Below, piece after piece: positions 1-6,439 of a stretch of 10,079 nt of DNA. Source of the stretch: Spirochaetaceae bacterium. GTDB lineage: Bacteria; Spirochaetota; Spirochaetia; Treponematales; Breznakiellaceae. The translations under genes were made by a program, and so were the position numbers. Location: contig JAITAM010000107.1 of NCBI GenBank assembly GCA_031284085.1, positions 1 to 10,079 of the forward strand, written 5' to 3'. The stretch's first letter is position 1. The number at the start of each line of letters is the position of its first letter. Below the pieces are notes generated by a model. The model did no database searches, was not told where the DNA came from, and saw only the letters and a program-made list of their open reading frames with translations.

Positions 1-25
1 GCCTGCCAGATCCTGATGAGGTCTG

Positions 26-257
26 ACCCCTTTGGCTTGGAGGAGAGCTTCCACAGTTTTGAAACAGGTTGTGCCTGCTATCAGGCAAAAAGCCGTACGG
101 CGCCCTCGATACAAGAACCTTTGAAACAGGCTGGCCTGCTTACCCCTTTGGCTTGGAGGAGAGCTTCCACAGTTTTGAAACAGGCTGTGCCTGCTATCAG
201 GCAAAAAGCCGTACGGCGCCCCCAATACAAGAACCTTTGAGACAGACTGGCCTGCTT
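26..257 (+). repeat. Tandem 116-bp intergenic repeat, two copies
   Basis: Copy 1 is 26-141 and copy 2 is 142-257, in exact register with only a few substitutions and no indel. Each unit holds a half-unit around TTTTGAAACAGG, a hairpin CAGGC-TGT-GCCTG (183-195 in copy 2; copy 1 keeps it with a G-T pair), a GGCAAAAAGCC mini-hairpin, and the palindrome GCCGTACGGC (92-101 and 208-217). It then has GATACAAGAACCTTTG-like sequence and ends in CAGGCTGGCCTGCTT. The period is not a multiple of three, so frames open across it are not shared between copies and coding is unlikely. Related pieces occur at 3631-3702, 3930-4065 and 9940-9990. It looks like a REP-type dispersed element; no transposase accompanies it. 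Confidence 0.9.
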
Positions 258-284
258 CACTTTTTATAAGCCTTTAGATATACT
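256..284 (+). promoter_or_regulatory. Probable sigma-70 promoter of ileS
   Basis: A -35-like TTCACT (256-261) and a -10 TATACT (279-284) are separated by 17 bases. Transcription would start near 291, leaving a leader of about 12 bases that just includes the Shine-Dalgarno AAGGAG (292-297). The -35 box touches the last bases of the 116-bp repeat, so the repeat ends exactly at the promoter. Predicted from consensus only. Confidence 0.55.
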
Positions 285-302
285 CCTACACAAGGAGTTT
301 TT

Positions 303-3300
303 ATGTATAAGCCTGTGGACCATGCGGTCAACTTTCCTAAACTGGAAGAAGAAGTATTAGCTTTTTGGCAAGAACACCATATCTTTGAAAAATCAGTAGC
401 ACAGCGTGAAGGCGCTGATGATTTCTCTTTTTATGACGGCCCTCCCTTTGCTACAGGGATGCCGCACTTCGGACATTTTGTGCCGTCAACCATAAAAGAT
501 ATTATTCCACGCTATAAGACCATGCGTGGAAAAAGAGTCGAGCGCCGCTTCGGCTGGGATTGCCACGGGCTGCCGGTGGAGAACCTCATGGAGAAAGAGC
601 TGGGACTTAATTCCAAAACGGATATTGAACGTTATGGCGTGGCCGCTTTTAACGAGGCTTGCAGGGCATCCGTGCTTCGCTATGTCCATGAGTGGCGGCA
701 CGTCATTACAAGGCTTGGGCGCTGGGTGGATTTTGACCGGGACTATAAGACAATGGAACCGGATTACATGGAAACCATCTGGTGGATAATAAAGTCCTTG
801 TGGGAGAAAAGCCTTTTGTATGAAGGACATTACATACTGCCTTACTGCCCGCGGTGTGCTACCGTCTTGTCTAATCACGAGCTAAACCTCGGTGGATATA
901 GAGATGTACACGATCCGGCAATTACGATACGGTTCAAGATAACCGGCATCAGAGCGGGAACACAAGCTGCATCGAATCCTCTCAATGAAACTCTTGCAGG
1001 TCTTGCCGATGGTTCTACCTATTTTCTTGCGTGGACTACAACCCCTTGGACATTGCCCTCAAACCTTGCCTTAACAGTCGGACCTGATATTGAATACGCT
1101 TTGGTGCAAGACGGCTCCGAGCGCTACATTCTTGCCGCCTCACGGCTTGAAGCGTACTACCAAAGCCCGAAAGACTATACTATTCTGTCTAGGCAAAACG
1201 GCTCGGCGCTTATCGGCATAGAATACGAGCCGCTCTTTCCTTATTTTCAGGATGCGCCTTATGCGTTCAGAACGTATGCGGGTGATTTTGTTTCAACCGA
1301 AGAAGGCACGGGTATTGTTCATACGGCGCCCGGATTTGGTGAGGATGATCAGCGGGTGCTTAAAGGCAGCGGCGTGCCGGTTATCTGTCCTGTGGATGCC
1401 GAATGTCGGTTCACTGCCGAAGTGAAAGACTATGCCGGTATCTTTGTAAAGGATGCTGACAAGGCAATTATAGACCGGCTTAAAGCTGAAGGGAAACTTG
1501 TCAGGCGTGAACAGATACTCCATGCGTATCCGCACTGCTGGCGGTGCGGGCATCCGCTTATTTATCGGGCAATCGACAGCTGGTTTGTAGATGTACAGAA
1601 AATCAAACAGGATATGCTTGCGGCAAATGAGCAAATTACGTGGGTGCCGGAGCATATCAAGGCCGGCAGGTTTGGAAAGTGGCTTGAAGGCGCGCGGGAA
1701 TGGGCTATAAGCCGGAACCGCTATTGGGGCAACCCGCTGCCGATATGGAAATGTCCTGACTGTGGAAAGATGATCTGTATTGGAAGCAGGGCGGAGCTTA
1801 AAGAGCTTTCAGGCGTTGAAGCTAAGGATATGCACAAACACTTTGTTGACGAGATTACAATTCCTTGTTCGTGCGGTTCTACTATGAGGCGGGTGCCGGA
1901 AGTGCTTGATTGTTGGTTTGAGTCCGGCGCCATGCCGTACGCTCAGAACCATTACCCTTTTGAGAATAAGGCGTTCTTTGATGCGCACTTTCCGGCGGAT
2001 TTTATCAATGAAGGACTCGATCAGACCCGCGGCTGGTTTTATACCTTGACTATACTTGCGGCGGCTCTGTTCAAAAAGCCGGCCTTTCAGCATTGTATTG
2101 TATCCGGCCTTGTGCTTGCAGCGGACGGCAAAAAGATGGCTAAATCCCTCCGCAATTACACCGACCCTATGGAAGCTATCAATAGTTTCGGTGCGGATGC
2201 GCTGCGGCTCTTTCTGGTACATTCAAGCGTAGTAAAGGCCGACGATCTGCGCTACAGCGATGAGGCCGTGCGTGAAGTGCTTAAATCTATTATCATTCCG
2301 CTCTGGAACGCCTACAGTTTCTTTGTTACCTATGCGAACATTGACGGCATCGAGCCTTCCTCTGCGCCGGAACAGCCGGCCAACGCCCTTGATCAATGGA
2401 TACTATCGGCCGCCGAAACCTTGGTTGAAAAGGTGGGTACGGCTCTTGATGCGTACGATCTCTCACGGGCGATTGATCCTATACTTGACTTTATTGATCT
2501 GCTCAACAACTGGTATATAAGAAGGTCAAGGCGCCGGTTCTGGAAATCAGAGAATGACACGGACAAGGTGCAAGCCTATCAGTCGCTTTACAGCGCGGTC
2601 AAAACGCTTATCACCGTCTCGGCCCCGTTTATGCCTTTTACGACCGATGCAATCTGGCAGAACCTCCGCCTGCCGCAGGACCCGCAATCGGTTCACTTGG
2701 CGGACTTCCCTTCAGTACATGAGGAGCGGCGCAACCGTGCATTGGAATACCAGATGGCAGCCGTGCAACATGCGGTGTCTATGGGCAGGGCTTTACGTGC
2801 GGCGCACGGCATCAAAGTCCGCCAGCCGTTACGTACCGTTGAGTTAATCACCCGCGATGCGGCCGAAAAAGAGGCTCTTTTGGGCATGGAAGAGAGCATA
2901 CGAGAAGAGCTTAACGTGAAGCAAGTCGTGTTCCGCGATGACGAAGAGGAACTTGTTCGCTACGAAATCAAAGCCAAGTTCCGTATTCTCGGTAAAGAAC
3001 TGGGGAAAGACATGAAAGCTGCTGCGGCTGCTATTGAAGCTTTGGGACAGGACGATGTCCGTGCGCTCCTTGATGGGAAGGCCATCGTGCTTGACATTGA
3101 CGGTCGGGTGGTGAATATCACGACAGAGAAAGTCGATATTCGCCGTATTGAGAAGTCGGGTTTCAAGGTGCTAAACGAAAGAACCTTAACCATTGCATTA
3201 GATACCGAGATCAGCGATGAGCTTTTGGAAGAAGGGGACATACGGGACCTTATCCGCGGGGTGCAGAACCTGCGTAAAGAGGCTGGTTTTGCAGTCAGCA

Positions 3301-3488
3301 ATCGGATTAGCCTTAAAGTAAACGGCTCGGCACGGCTTAAAGCAGCATGGGATCGGTTCTCCGGCTTTGCTGCTGCGGAAGTATTGGCACGAGAGGCTGT
3401 CTGGGGCGAGGTTTCAGATGACGCCGCGGTCATCAGCGCCGGTGAAGAGAACTGGCGTGTAGAGATAAGCCTTGACCAGCGCGGGTAA
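303..3488 (+). CDS. ileS: Isoleucyl-tRNA synthetase, long eukaryote-like type
   Basis: Cytoplasmic class I aminoacyl-tRNA synthetase that charges tRNA-Ile with isoleucine using ATP. The protein is 1061 residues. The catalytic HIGH signature is HFGH at 55-58, within PPFATGMPHFGH. The CP1 editing domain, which hydrolyses mischarged valyl-tRNA, starts its conserved stretch at TTTPWTLPSNLAL (from 245). KMSKS appears as KMAKS at 611-615. Cysteine pairs at 182/185, 412/415, 484/487 and 522/524 look like metal-binding knuckles. The region after about 690 is the helical anticodon-binding domain with a long C-terminal extension. Length and motif wording fit the eukaryal/archaeal-type IleRS branch rather than the shorter typical bacterial one; that branch is known to include mupirocin-insensitive enzymes. 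The start is fixed by AAGGAG five bases before the ATG. The gene is monocistronic, with its own promoter and a strong terminator. Confidence 0.97.
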   Translation: MYKPVDHAVNFPKLEEEVLAFWQEHHIFEKSVAQREGADDFSFYDGPPFATGMPHFGHFVPSTIKDIIPRYKTMRGKRVERRFGWDCHGLPVENLMEKELGLNSKTDIERYGVAAFNEACRASVLRYVHEWRHVITRLGRWVDFDRDYKTMEPDYMETIWWIIKSLWEKSLLYEGHYILPYCPRCATVLSNHELNLGGYRDVHDPAITIRFKITGIRAGTQAASNPLNETLAGLADGSTYFLAWTTTPWTLPSNLALTVGPDIEYALVQDGSERYILAASRLEAYYQSPKDYTILSRQNGSALIGIEYEPLFPYFQDAPYAFRTYAGDFVSTEEGTGIVHTAPGFGEDDQRVLKGSGVPVICPVDAECRFTAEVKDYAGIFVKDADKAIIDRLKAEGKLVRREQILHAYPHCWRCGHPLIYRAIDSWFVDVQKIKQDMLAANEQITWVPEHIKAGRFGKWLEGAREWAISRNRYWGNPLPIWKCPDCGKMICIGSRAELKELSGVEAKDMHKHFVDEITIPCSCGSTMRRVPEVLDCWFESGAMPYAQNHYPFENKAFFDAHFPADFINEGLDQTRGWFYTLTILAAALFKKPAFQHCIVSGLVLAADGKKMAKSLRNYTDPMEAINSFGADALRLFLVHSSVVKADDLRYSDEAVREVLKSIIIPLWNAYSFFVTYANIDGIEPSSAPEQPANALDQWILSAAETLVEKVGTALDAYDLSRAIDPILDFIDLLNNWYIRRSRRRFWKSENDTDKVQAYQSLYSAVKTLITVSAPFMPFTTDAIWQNLRLPQDPQSVHLADFPSVHEERRNRALEYQMAAVQHAVSMGRALRAAHGIKVRQPLRTVELITRDAAEKEALLGMEESIREELNVKQVVFRDDEEELVRYEIKAKFRILGKELGKDMKAAAAAIEALGQDDVRALLDGKAIVLDIDGRVVNITTEKVDIRRIEKSGFKVLNERTLTIALDTEISDELLEEGDIRDLIRGVQNLRKEAGFAVSNRISLKVNGSARLKAAWDRFSGFAAAEVLAREAVWGEVSDDAAVISAGEENWRVEISLDQRG

Positions 3489-3540
3489 GCAGCTTTAGAA
3501 GGGTGTTAATTCGTGCAGGCCTCCCAGCCGATTGACTGGT

Positions 3541-3582
3541 AAAAGGGCATATACCTCTTCGGTGGTATATGCCCTTTTATTT
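3541..3582 (+). terminator. Strong intrinsic terminator after ileS, probably bidirectional
   Basis: A perfect 15-bp stem pairs 3541-3555 (AAAAGGGCATATACC) with 3564-3578 (GGTATATGCCCTTTT). Inside it, after one T-T mismatch, sits C-TTCG-G, the very stable UUCG tetraloop. The flanking A4 and T4 tracts let it act on either strand. It lies 52 bases after the ileS stop and separates ileS from the repeat-rich spacer. Confidence 0.9.
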
Positions 3583-3630
3583 GCAGGTCGGTCTGTGCCG
3601 GCGGCAGGGAAGGCTAGAGGTCTCAGCCGC

Positions 3631-3702
3631 AGGCTGTTTCTAAGGTTTTTGTATCAAAGGTGGCGTACGGCTTTTTGCCTGCAAGAAGCAAGGTGAGGTC
3701 TG
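3631..3702 (-). repeat. Inverted copy of the dispersed intergenic element
   Basis: Read on the minus strand this contains GCAGGCAAAAAGCCGTACG, then TTTGATACAAAAACC, then TTAGAAACAGCCTGCGG. This is the same order of blocks as in the tandem repeat at 26-257. On the + strand its other end carries GTGAGGTCTGACC, also seen near 19-29 (GAGGTCTGACC) and 9941 (AGGTCTGACCTG). It is the only copy in the window in this orientation. Confidence 0.8.
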
Positions 3703-3719
3703 ACCTGTTTTTGCGGAGG

Positions 3720-3866
3720 ATGGCTTCTGACTCATTCGGGATGGCTTCTGACTCATTCGGGATGGCTTCTGACTCATTCGGGATGGCTTCTGACTCATCC
3801 GGGATGGCTTTTGACTCATTCGGGACGGCTTTTGACTCATTCGGGATGGCTTTTGAGTCGCGGGGA
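3720..3866. repeat. 21-bp minisatellite, six full units plus one degenerate
   Basis: The unit is ATGGCTTCTGACTCATTCGG plus a final G. Units start at 3720, 3741, 3762, 3783, 3804, 3825 and 3846. Units 1-3 are identical. Unit 4 has T to C at unit position 17, units 5-7 have C to T at position 8, and unit 6 has T to C at position 2. Unit 7 diverges in its second half. At 21 bases, any frame open in one unit stays open through the array: MASDSFG on the + strand, and IPNESEA and SRMSQKP on the minus strand. Near-identical units suggest recent expansion, and copy number probably varies between strains. Confidence 0.97.
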
Positions 3867-3895
3867 ACGGCCCGCAAGCCGCTTGAAAGAGCCTC

Positions 3896-3923
3896 TCCCG
3901 CTCCTTGCAGGCAAGGAGTGGGA
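3896..3923. repeat. Long perfect hairpin
   Basis: 3896-3908 (TCCCGCTCCTTGC) pairs with 3911-3923 (GCAAGGAGTGGGA) over 13 positions including one G-T pair, leaving AG at the tip. No T tract follows on the + strand, so it is not a classical terminator. A shorter related hairpin, CCCGC/GCGGG, follows at 3961-3975. Both precede + strand copies of the dispersed element. Confidence 0.75.
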
Positions 3924-3929
3924 CACTAT

Positions 3930-4065
3930 TCCTGATACAACAACCTCTGAAACAGCCTATCCCGCCCCTTGCGGGCAGAAAGCCGTACGCCTCTCCTGAT
4001 ACAAAAACCTTAGAAACAGGCCGTGCCTGTCCCGATACAAAAACCTCTGAAACAGGCCGTGCCTG
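3930..4065 (+). repeat. Dispersed element copies with a 36-bp tandem pair
   Basis: Three successive versions of the TCCTGATACAAAAACC block occur. The first is at 3930-3957. The other two form an exact tandem of 36 bases: 3994-4029 and 4030-4065, differing at only a few positions. Each 36-bp copy ends in the hairpin CAGGC-CGT-GCCTG. The block GGGCAGAAAGCCGTACG (3973-3989) is the same as in the 26-257 repeat, here with a G in the A tract and half of the palindrome lost. The array stops about 28 bases before the aroA -35 box. Confidence 0.85.
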
Positions 4066-4092
4066 CTGGCGGGTTGAAACAACCTGCGGCTG

Positions 4093-4121
4093 TTGCACAT
4101 TATGTCAATACTTTCTATACT
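4093..4121 (+). promoter_or_regulatory. Probable promoter of aroA giving a leaderless mRNA
   Basis: TTGCAC (4093-4098), a 17-base spacer and TATACT (4116-4121). The expected transcription start, about 7 bases further on, falls at or within a base of the ATG at 4128. No Shine-Dalgarno sequence lies before the ATG. Predicted from consensus only. Confidence 0.6.
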
Positions 4122-4127
4122 ACTGCA

Positions 4128-5399
4128 ATGAATACCATTATTACCCCACGACACTTTTCAGGTTCGATTCACGTTCCGGCATCTAAATCACATACCATTA
4201 GAAGGCTTTTGTTGGCAACTTTTACCAAAGGAACTTCATTCATAGACTTCCCACTCGCTTCCCTTGATATACGTTCTTGCATAAAAGTATGCACAGAACT
4301 CGGCGCTAAAATTATCGAAGAATCCGAGCGCTTAACCGTCATAGGGCGCGGACGGCACGCATCTCCGCCTGCTGTTCTTGACGTGGGCAACTCAGGCACA
4401 ACCCTCTTTCTAGCCCTTGCATTCGCCGCTTTAGGTACAGAACCGATTGCTTTTACCGGAGACGAACAGATAAAACGGCGCAGCGCTGCGCCGTTGCTTA
4501 ACGCCCTTTCCGGTTTAGGTGTGTCTGTCAGCTCTGAGCAGGGTTGTGTTCCAATCACGGTGCGCGGCCCATGGAAAGGCGGCTCCGTTGTTTTGTCATG
4601 CCCGACTAGCCAATACCTCTCGGCATTGCTTCTTGCCGCTCCCCTGTCGCCTGTCGATACCGCTACCGAACTTGAAATACCGTTTCTCAATGAGAAGCCG
4701 TACATTGACCTTACCCTTTCTTACTTGAATCAGCAAAACATAGACTATAAAGCCGCCCTTGATTATTCGTGGTTTTATATTCCGGGCGGGGCGCACTACC
4801 AGCCGCTCAACGGCACGGTGCCGGGTGATTTTTCATCCGCAGCTTTTCCCGCCTGCGCGGCGGCAATTACAGGCGGCCCGGTTACTCTTTTTTACCTTGA
4901 TCCGCATGATCGTCAAGGGGACAAGTATATTTTCACGCTGCTTGAACAGATGGGCTGCACCGTCATTTGGGATAGAACACGGGTAACGATTTCCCGCAGC
5001 GGCCCTTTACACGCCGGTACTTTTGATCTCAACGCCACGCCGGACTTGCTTCCCGCTATGGCCGCGGTTGCCGCTTTTGCCGTTGGGCGCACTGCGCTTG
5101 TCAACGTTGCCCACGCTCGGATTAAAGAAACCGACCGCATTGCGGTTATGATGCAGGAACTGGGAAAACTAGGTCTTGTCTGTGAAGAACGGCCTGATGC
5201 ACTTATCATTCACGGCACCGGTTCTCTTGAAGGCGGTATTGTGGACGGGCGAAAGGATCACAGGATTGTTATGGCGCTTGCCGCCGCAGCTCTTGGTGCA
5301 AAGGCGCCCGTTGAAATCATCGGTACGGAAGCTGCCGACGTAACGTATCCGGGCTTTATCGCATTAGCGGCGGGCGCTGTGCCTGATGACTGCCCGTAA
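4128..5399 (+). CDS. aroA: 3-phosphoshikimate 1-carboxyvinyltransferase (EPSP synthase)
   Basis: Cytosolic shikimate-pathway enzyme joining phosphoenolpyruvate to shikimate-3-phosphate on the way to chorismate. The protein is 423 residues, normal for the family. Motifs: PASKSHTIRR (17-26, substrate lysine K20), GNSGTT (87-92), QIKRR (114-118), SQY (161-163), PGDFSSAAF (232-240), an aspartate at D306, KETDR (333-337) and DHR (377-379). Two positions differ from the E. coli enzyme as I recall it: the arginine after GNAGTAM is F94 here, and the C-terminal lysine of AKTFPDY aligns with V405. The frame is open upstream to 4023, but those codons are intergenic repeat. ATG 4128 gives the usual short N-terminus and lies directly after a promoter without a Shine-Dalgarno sequence. 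The gene has no partner at either side. Confidence 0.95.
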   Translation: MNTIITPRHFSGSIHVPASKSHTIRRLLLATFTKGTSFIDFPLASLDIRSCIKVCTELGAKIIEESERLTVIGRGRHASPPAVLDVGNSGTTLFLALAFAALGTEPIAFTGDEQIKRRSAAPLLNALSGLGVSVSSEQGCVPITVRGPWKGGSVVLSCPTSQYLSALLLAAPLSPVDTATELEIPFLNEKPYIDLTLSYLNQQNIDYKAALDYSWFYIPGGAHYQPLNGTVPGDFSSAAFPACAAAITGGPVTLFYLDPHDRQGDKYIFTLLEQMGCTVIWDRTRVTISRSGPLHAGTFDLNATPDLLPAMAAVAAFAVGRTALVNVAHARIKETDRIAVMMQELGKLGLVCEERPDALIIHGTGSLEGGIVDGRKDHRIVMALAAAALGAKAPVEIIGTEAADVTYPGFIALAAGAVPDDCP

Positions 5400-5426
5400 C
5401 GAGATAGCTGCGGGCGGATAGTCTTG

Positions 5427-5466
5427 ACGGCGGGAGGCTCTGTAGCGCCTGCAAGCGCCGTGTTTT
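5427..5466 (+). terminator. Weak candidate terminator after aroA
   Basis: ACGGCG (5427-5432) can pair with CGCCGT (5456-5461), with an inner AGGC/GCCT pair (5435-5438 with 5447-5450), followed by GTTTT. The stem is short and the loop large, so this is tentative. I see nothing else in the aroA-coaW gap apart from the coaW promoter. Confidence 0.2.
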
Positions 5467-5547
5467 CCATCGACTAAAGGCAGCTCCCGAAGGCTTATCC
5501 TGTACTGCTTACGGATATTCTTGGCGCGGGCAGCGAATTACCCCTCC

Positions 5548-5577
5548 TTGTTTCTCTTTTCTTTTTTGTAATACACT
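5548..5577 (+). promoter_or_regulatory. Probable promoter of coaW, near-leaderless
   Basis: TTGTTT (5548-5553) lies 18 bases before TACACT (5572-5577); an overlapping TAATAC (5569-5574) is an alternative -10. Either predicts a start within a few bases of the ATG at 5586. The bases before the ATG are T-rich with no purine-rich Shine-Dalgarno sequence. Confidence 0.45.
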
Positions 5578-5585
5578 GTTTTATT

Positions 5586-6395
5586 ATGATTATCGGTATA
5601 GATATTGGGAGTACGATTACCAAGGCGGTATCCATTGAGGAAGGGCGGGTCGTCGGGAAAATCAAGACAAGGGCGATAGATGCGGTAACATCGGCGACCG
5701 GAGCTTTGGGGAAGATGATAGTTGAAAACAATATCAAAATGAGCGCAATCCACAGGATTATGATTACGGGCGCCGGGGCAAGCGCCATTAAGAACGACCT
5801 TTTCGGCATTGAAACCCAAAAGGTTGATGAAATAACGGCGATTGGCGTTGGAGGCATGTTTCTTTCCGGAAAAGACGATGTTATCATCACCAACATCGGA
5901 ACCGGCACCGCCATTATTGAAGCCCGCCATGATAAAATCATTCACCTTGGAGGATCCGGTGTCGGCGGCGGTACCATACTCGGCCTTGCAAAAAAGCTGC
6001 TCTCAATGTCCAATTTCAACGAGATTGTAGCGCTGGCAGAATCCGGCACCTTGGATAACGTTGATCTTTTGCTTGAAGATATTATGGAAGCGGATATTAG
6101 CTTTCTTAACAAGAAATCAACGGCGTCTAATTTTGGGAAAATGCTTGATTCCGTCAAAAATGAAGACATTGCAGCCGGCATACTAAACATGGTCTATCAA
6201 GTTATTGGTATGCTTTCGGTTTTTGCCGCAAAGATGCGCACCGGCAACAGTGTTCTCATCACAGGCAGCGGCAGCAATAACCCTATAGGCAAGAGGACGC
6301 TGCAAGCTATTACCGAAATGTACGCCATCCCCTTTGAATTTCCTGCCGATGCCGAGTATACCACAGCTATTGGTGCAGGGCTCTCCCGCGACTAA
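5586..6395 (+). CDS. coaW: Type II pantothenate kinase
   Basis: Phosphorylates pantothenate with ATP, the first and committed step of coenzyme A synthesis, in the cytoplasm. The 269-residue protein has the actin/hexokinase-like ATPase fold. The N-terminal phosphate loop is GIDIGSTITKAV (4-15), followed by TGAGAS (61-66) and KVDEI (79-83), whose E82 matches the catalytic glutamate of the animal PanK family. NIGTGTAI (103-110) and GGSGVGGGT (122-130) follow. S181-N182-F183-G184 matches the ANFG stretch of the Staphylococcus aureus enzyme. ITGSGSNNP (225-233) and a C-terminal TTAIGAG (259-265) complete the family pattern. Type II enzymes are more typical of eukaryotes and staphylococci than of most bacteria. 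BadF/BcrA-type activators share the fold, but the C-terminal half fits PanK better and no activator cysteines are seen. Promoter and start suggest it is transcribed alone. Confidence 0.87.
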   Translation: MIIGIDIGSTITKAVSIEEGRVVGKIKTRAIDAVTSATGALGKMIVENNIKMSAIHRIMITGAGASAIKNDLFGIETQKVDEITAIGVGGMFLSGKDDVIITNIGTGTAIIEARHDKIIHLGGSGVGGGTILGLAKKLLSMSNFNEIVALAESGTLDNVDLLLEDIMEADISFLNKKSTASNFGKMLDSVKNEDIAAGILNMVYQVIGMLSVFAAKMRTGNSVLITGSGSNNPIGKRTLQAITEMYAIPFEFPADAEYTTAIGAGLSRD

Positions 6396-6403
6396 ACGTA
6401 AGC

Positions 6404-6432
6404 TTGACACAATCCGTTTTTTTTAACATTGT
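6404..6432 (+). promoter_or_regulatory. Probable promoter of the unknown gene and glnS
   Basis: A perfect -35 TTGACA (6404-6409) and a weak -10 CATTGT (6427-6432) are 17 bases apart. The predicted start is 6439-6440, on the ATG at 6440. A T8 run lies in the spacer. The same TTG could be read as an alternative start codon of the downstream gene, but it is better explained as the -35 box. Confidence 0.5.
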
Positions 6433-6439
6433 TAGGATC

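Larger units (their letters stand above)
3489..4127. other. Repeat-rich gene-free spacer between ileS and aroA
   Basis: 639 bases with no convincing gene. In order: the ileS terminator, an inverted copy of the dispersed element, a 21-bp minisatellite, a long perfect hairpin, + strand copies of the element including a 36-bp tandem pair, and the aroA promoter. Frames are open here on both strands: + 3660-3935, - 3623-3877 and - 3640-4098 (152 codons, GTG start). They consist of repeats, have no Shine-Dalgarno sequence, and the last would run across the aroA promoter. I treat them as by-products of repeats lacking stop codons, with the caveat given in the findings for the 152-codon frame. Confidence 0.75.

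Noticed and set aside
26..257. Regular repeats before ileS as a possible CRISPR array, or a T-box leader of a tRNA synthetase gene.
   Set aside because: Only two 116-bp copies with no unique spacers of CRISPR size; the predicted ileS leader is about 12 bases, far too short for a T-box, and no T-box core motif or antiterminator is seen.
16..269. Two overlapping + strand open frames across the first 270 bases.
   Set aside because: They run through the 116-bp tandem repeat, whose period is not a multiple of three, so the two copies are read in different frames; no ribosome-binding site.
282..298. ACTCCT (282-287) could pair with AGGAGT (293-298) and hide the ileS Shine-Dalgarno sequence, like a translational switch.
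   Set aside because: The left arm overlaps the predicted -10 box and lies before the expected transcription start near 291, so it would not be in the mRNA.
4023..4127. Upstream in-frame start giving aroA 35 extra residues.
   Set aside because: The extra codons are the 36-bp intergenic repeat and the promoter; ATG 4128 gives the normal EPSP synthase N-terminus.
5586..6395. Benzoyl-CoA/2-hydroxyacyl-CoA dehydratase activator (BadF/BcrA type) instead of pantothenate kinase.
   Set aside because: It shares the ATPase fold, but the cysteines that hold the activator's iron-sulfur cluster are absent and the KVDEI, SNFG and C-terminal motifs match type II pantothenate kinase.
6404..6439. TTG start 12 codons upstream for the unknown gene before glnS.
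   Set aside because: The TTG is the first half of a perfect TTGACA -35 box and has no Shine-Dalgarno sequence; ATG 6440 fits the promoter spacing.
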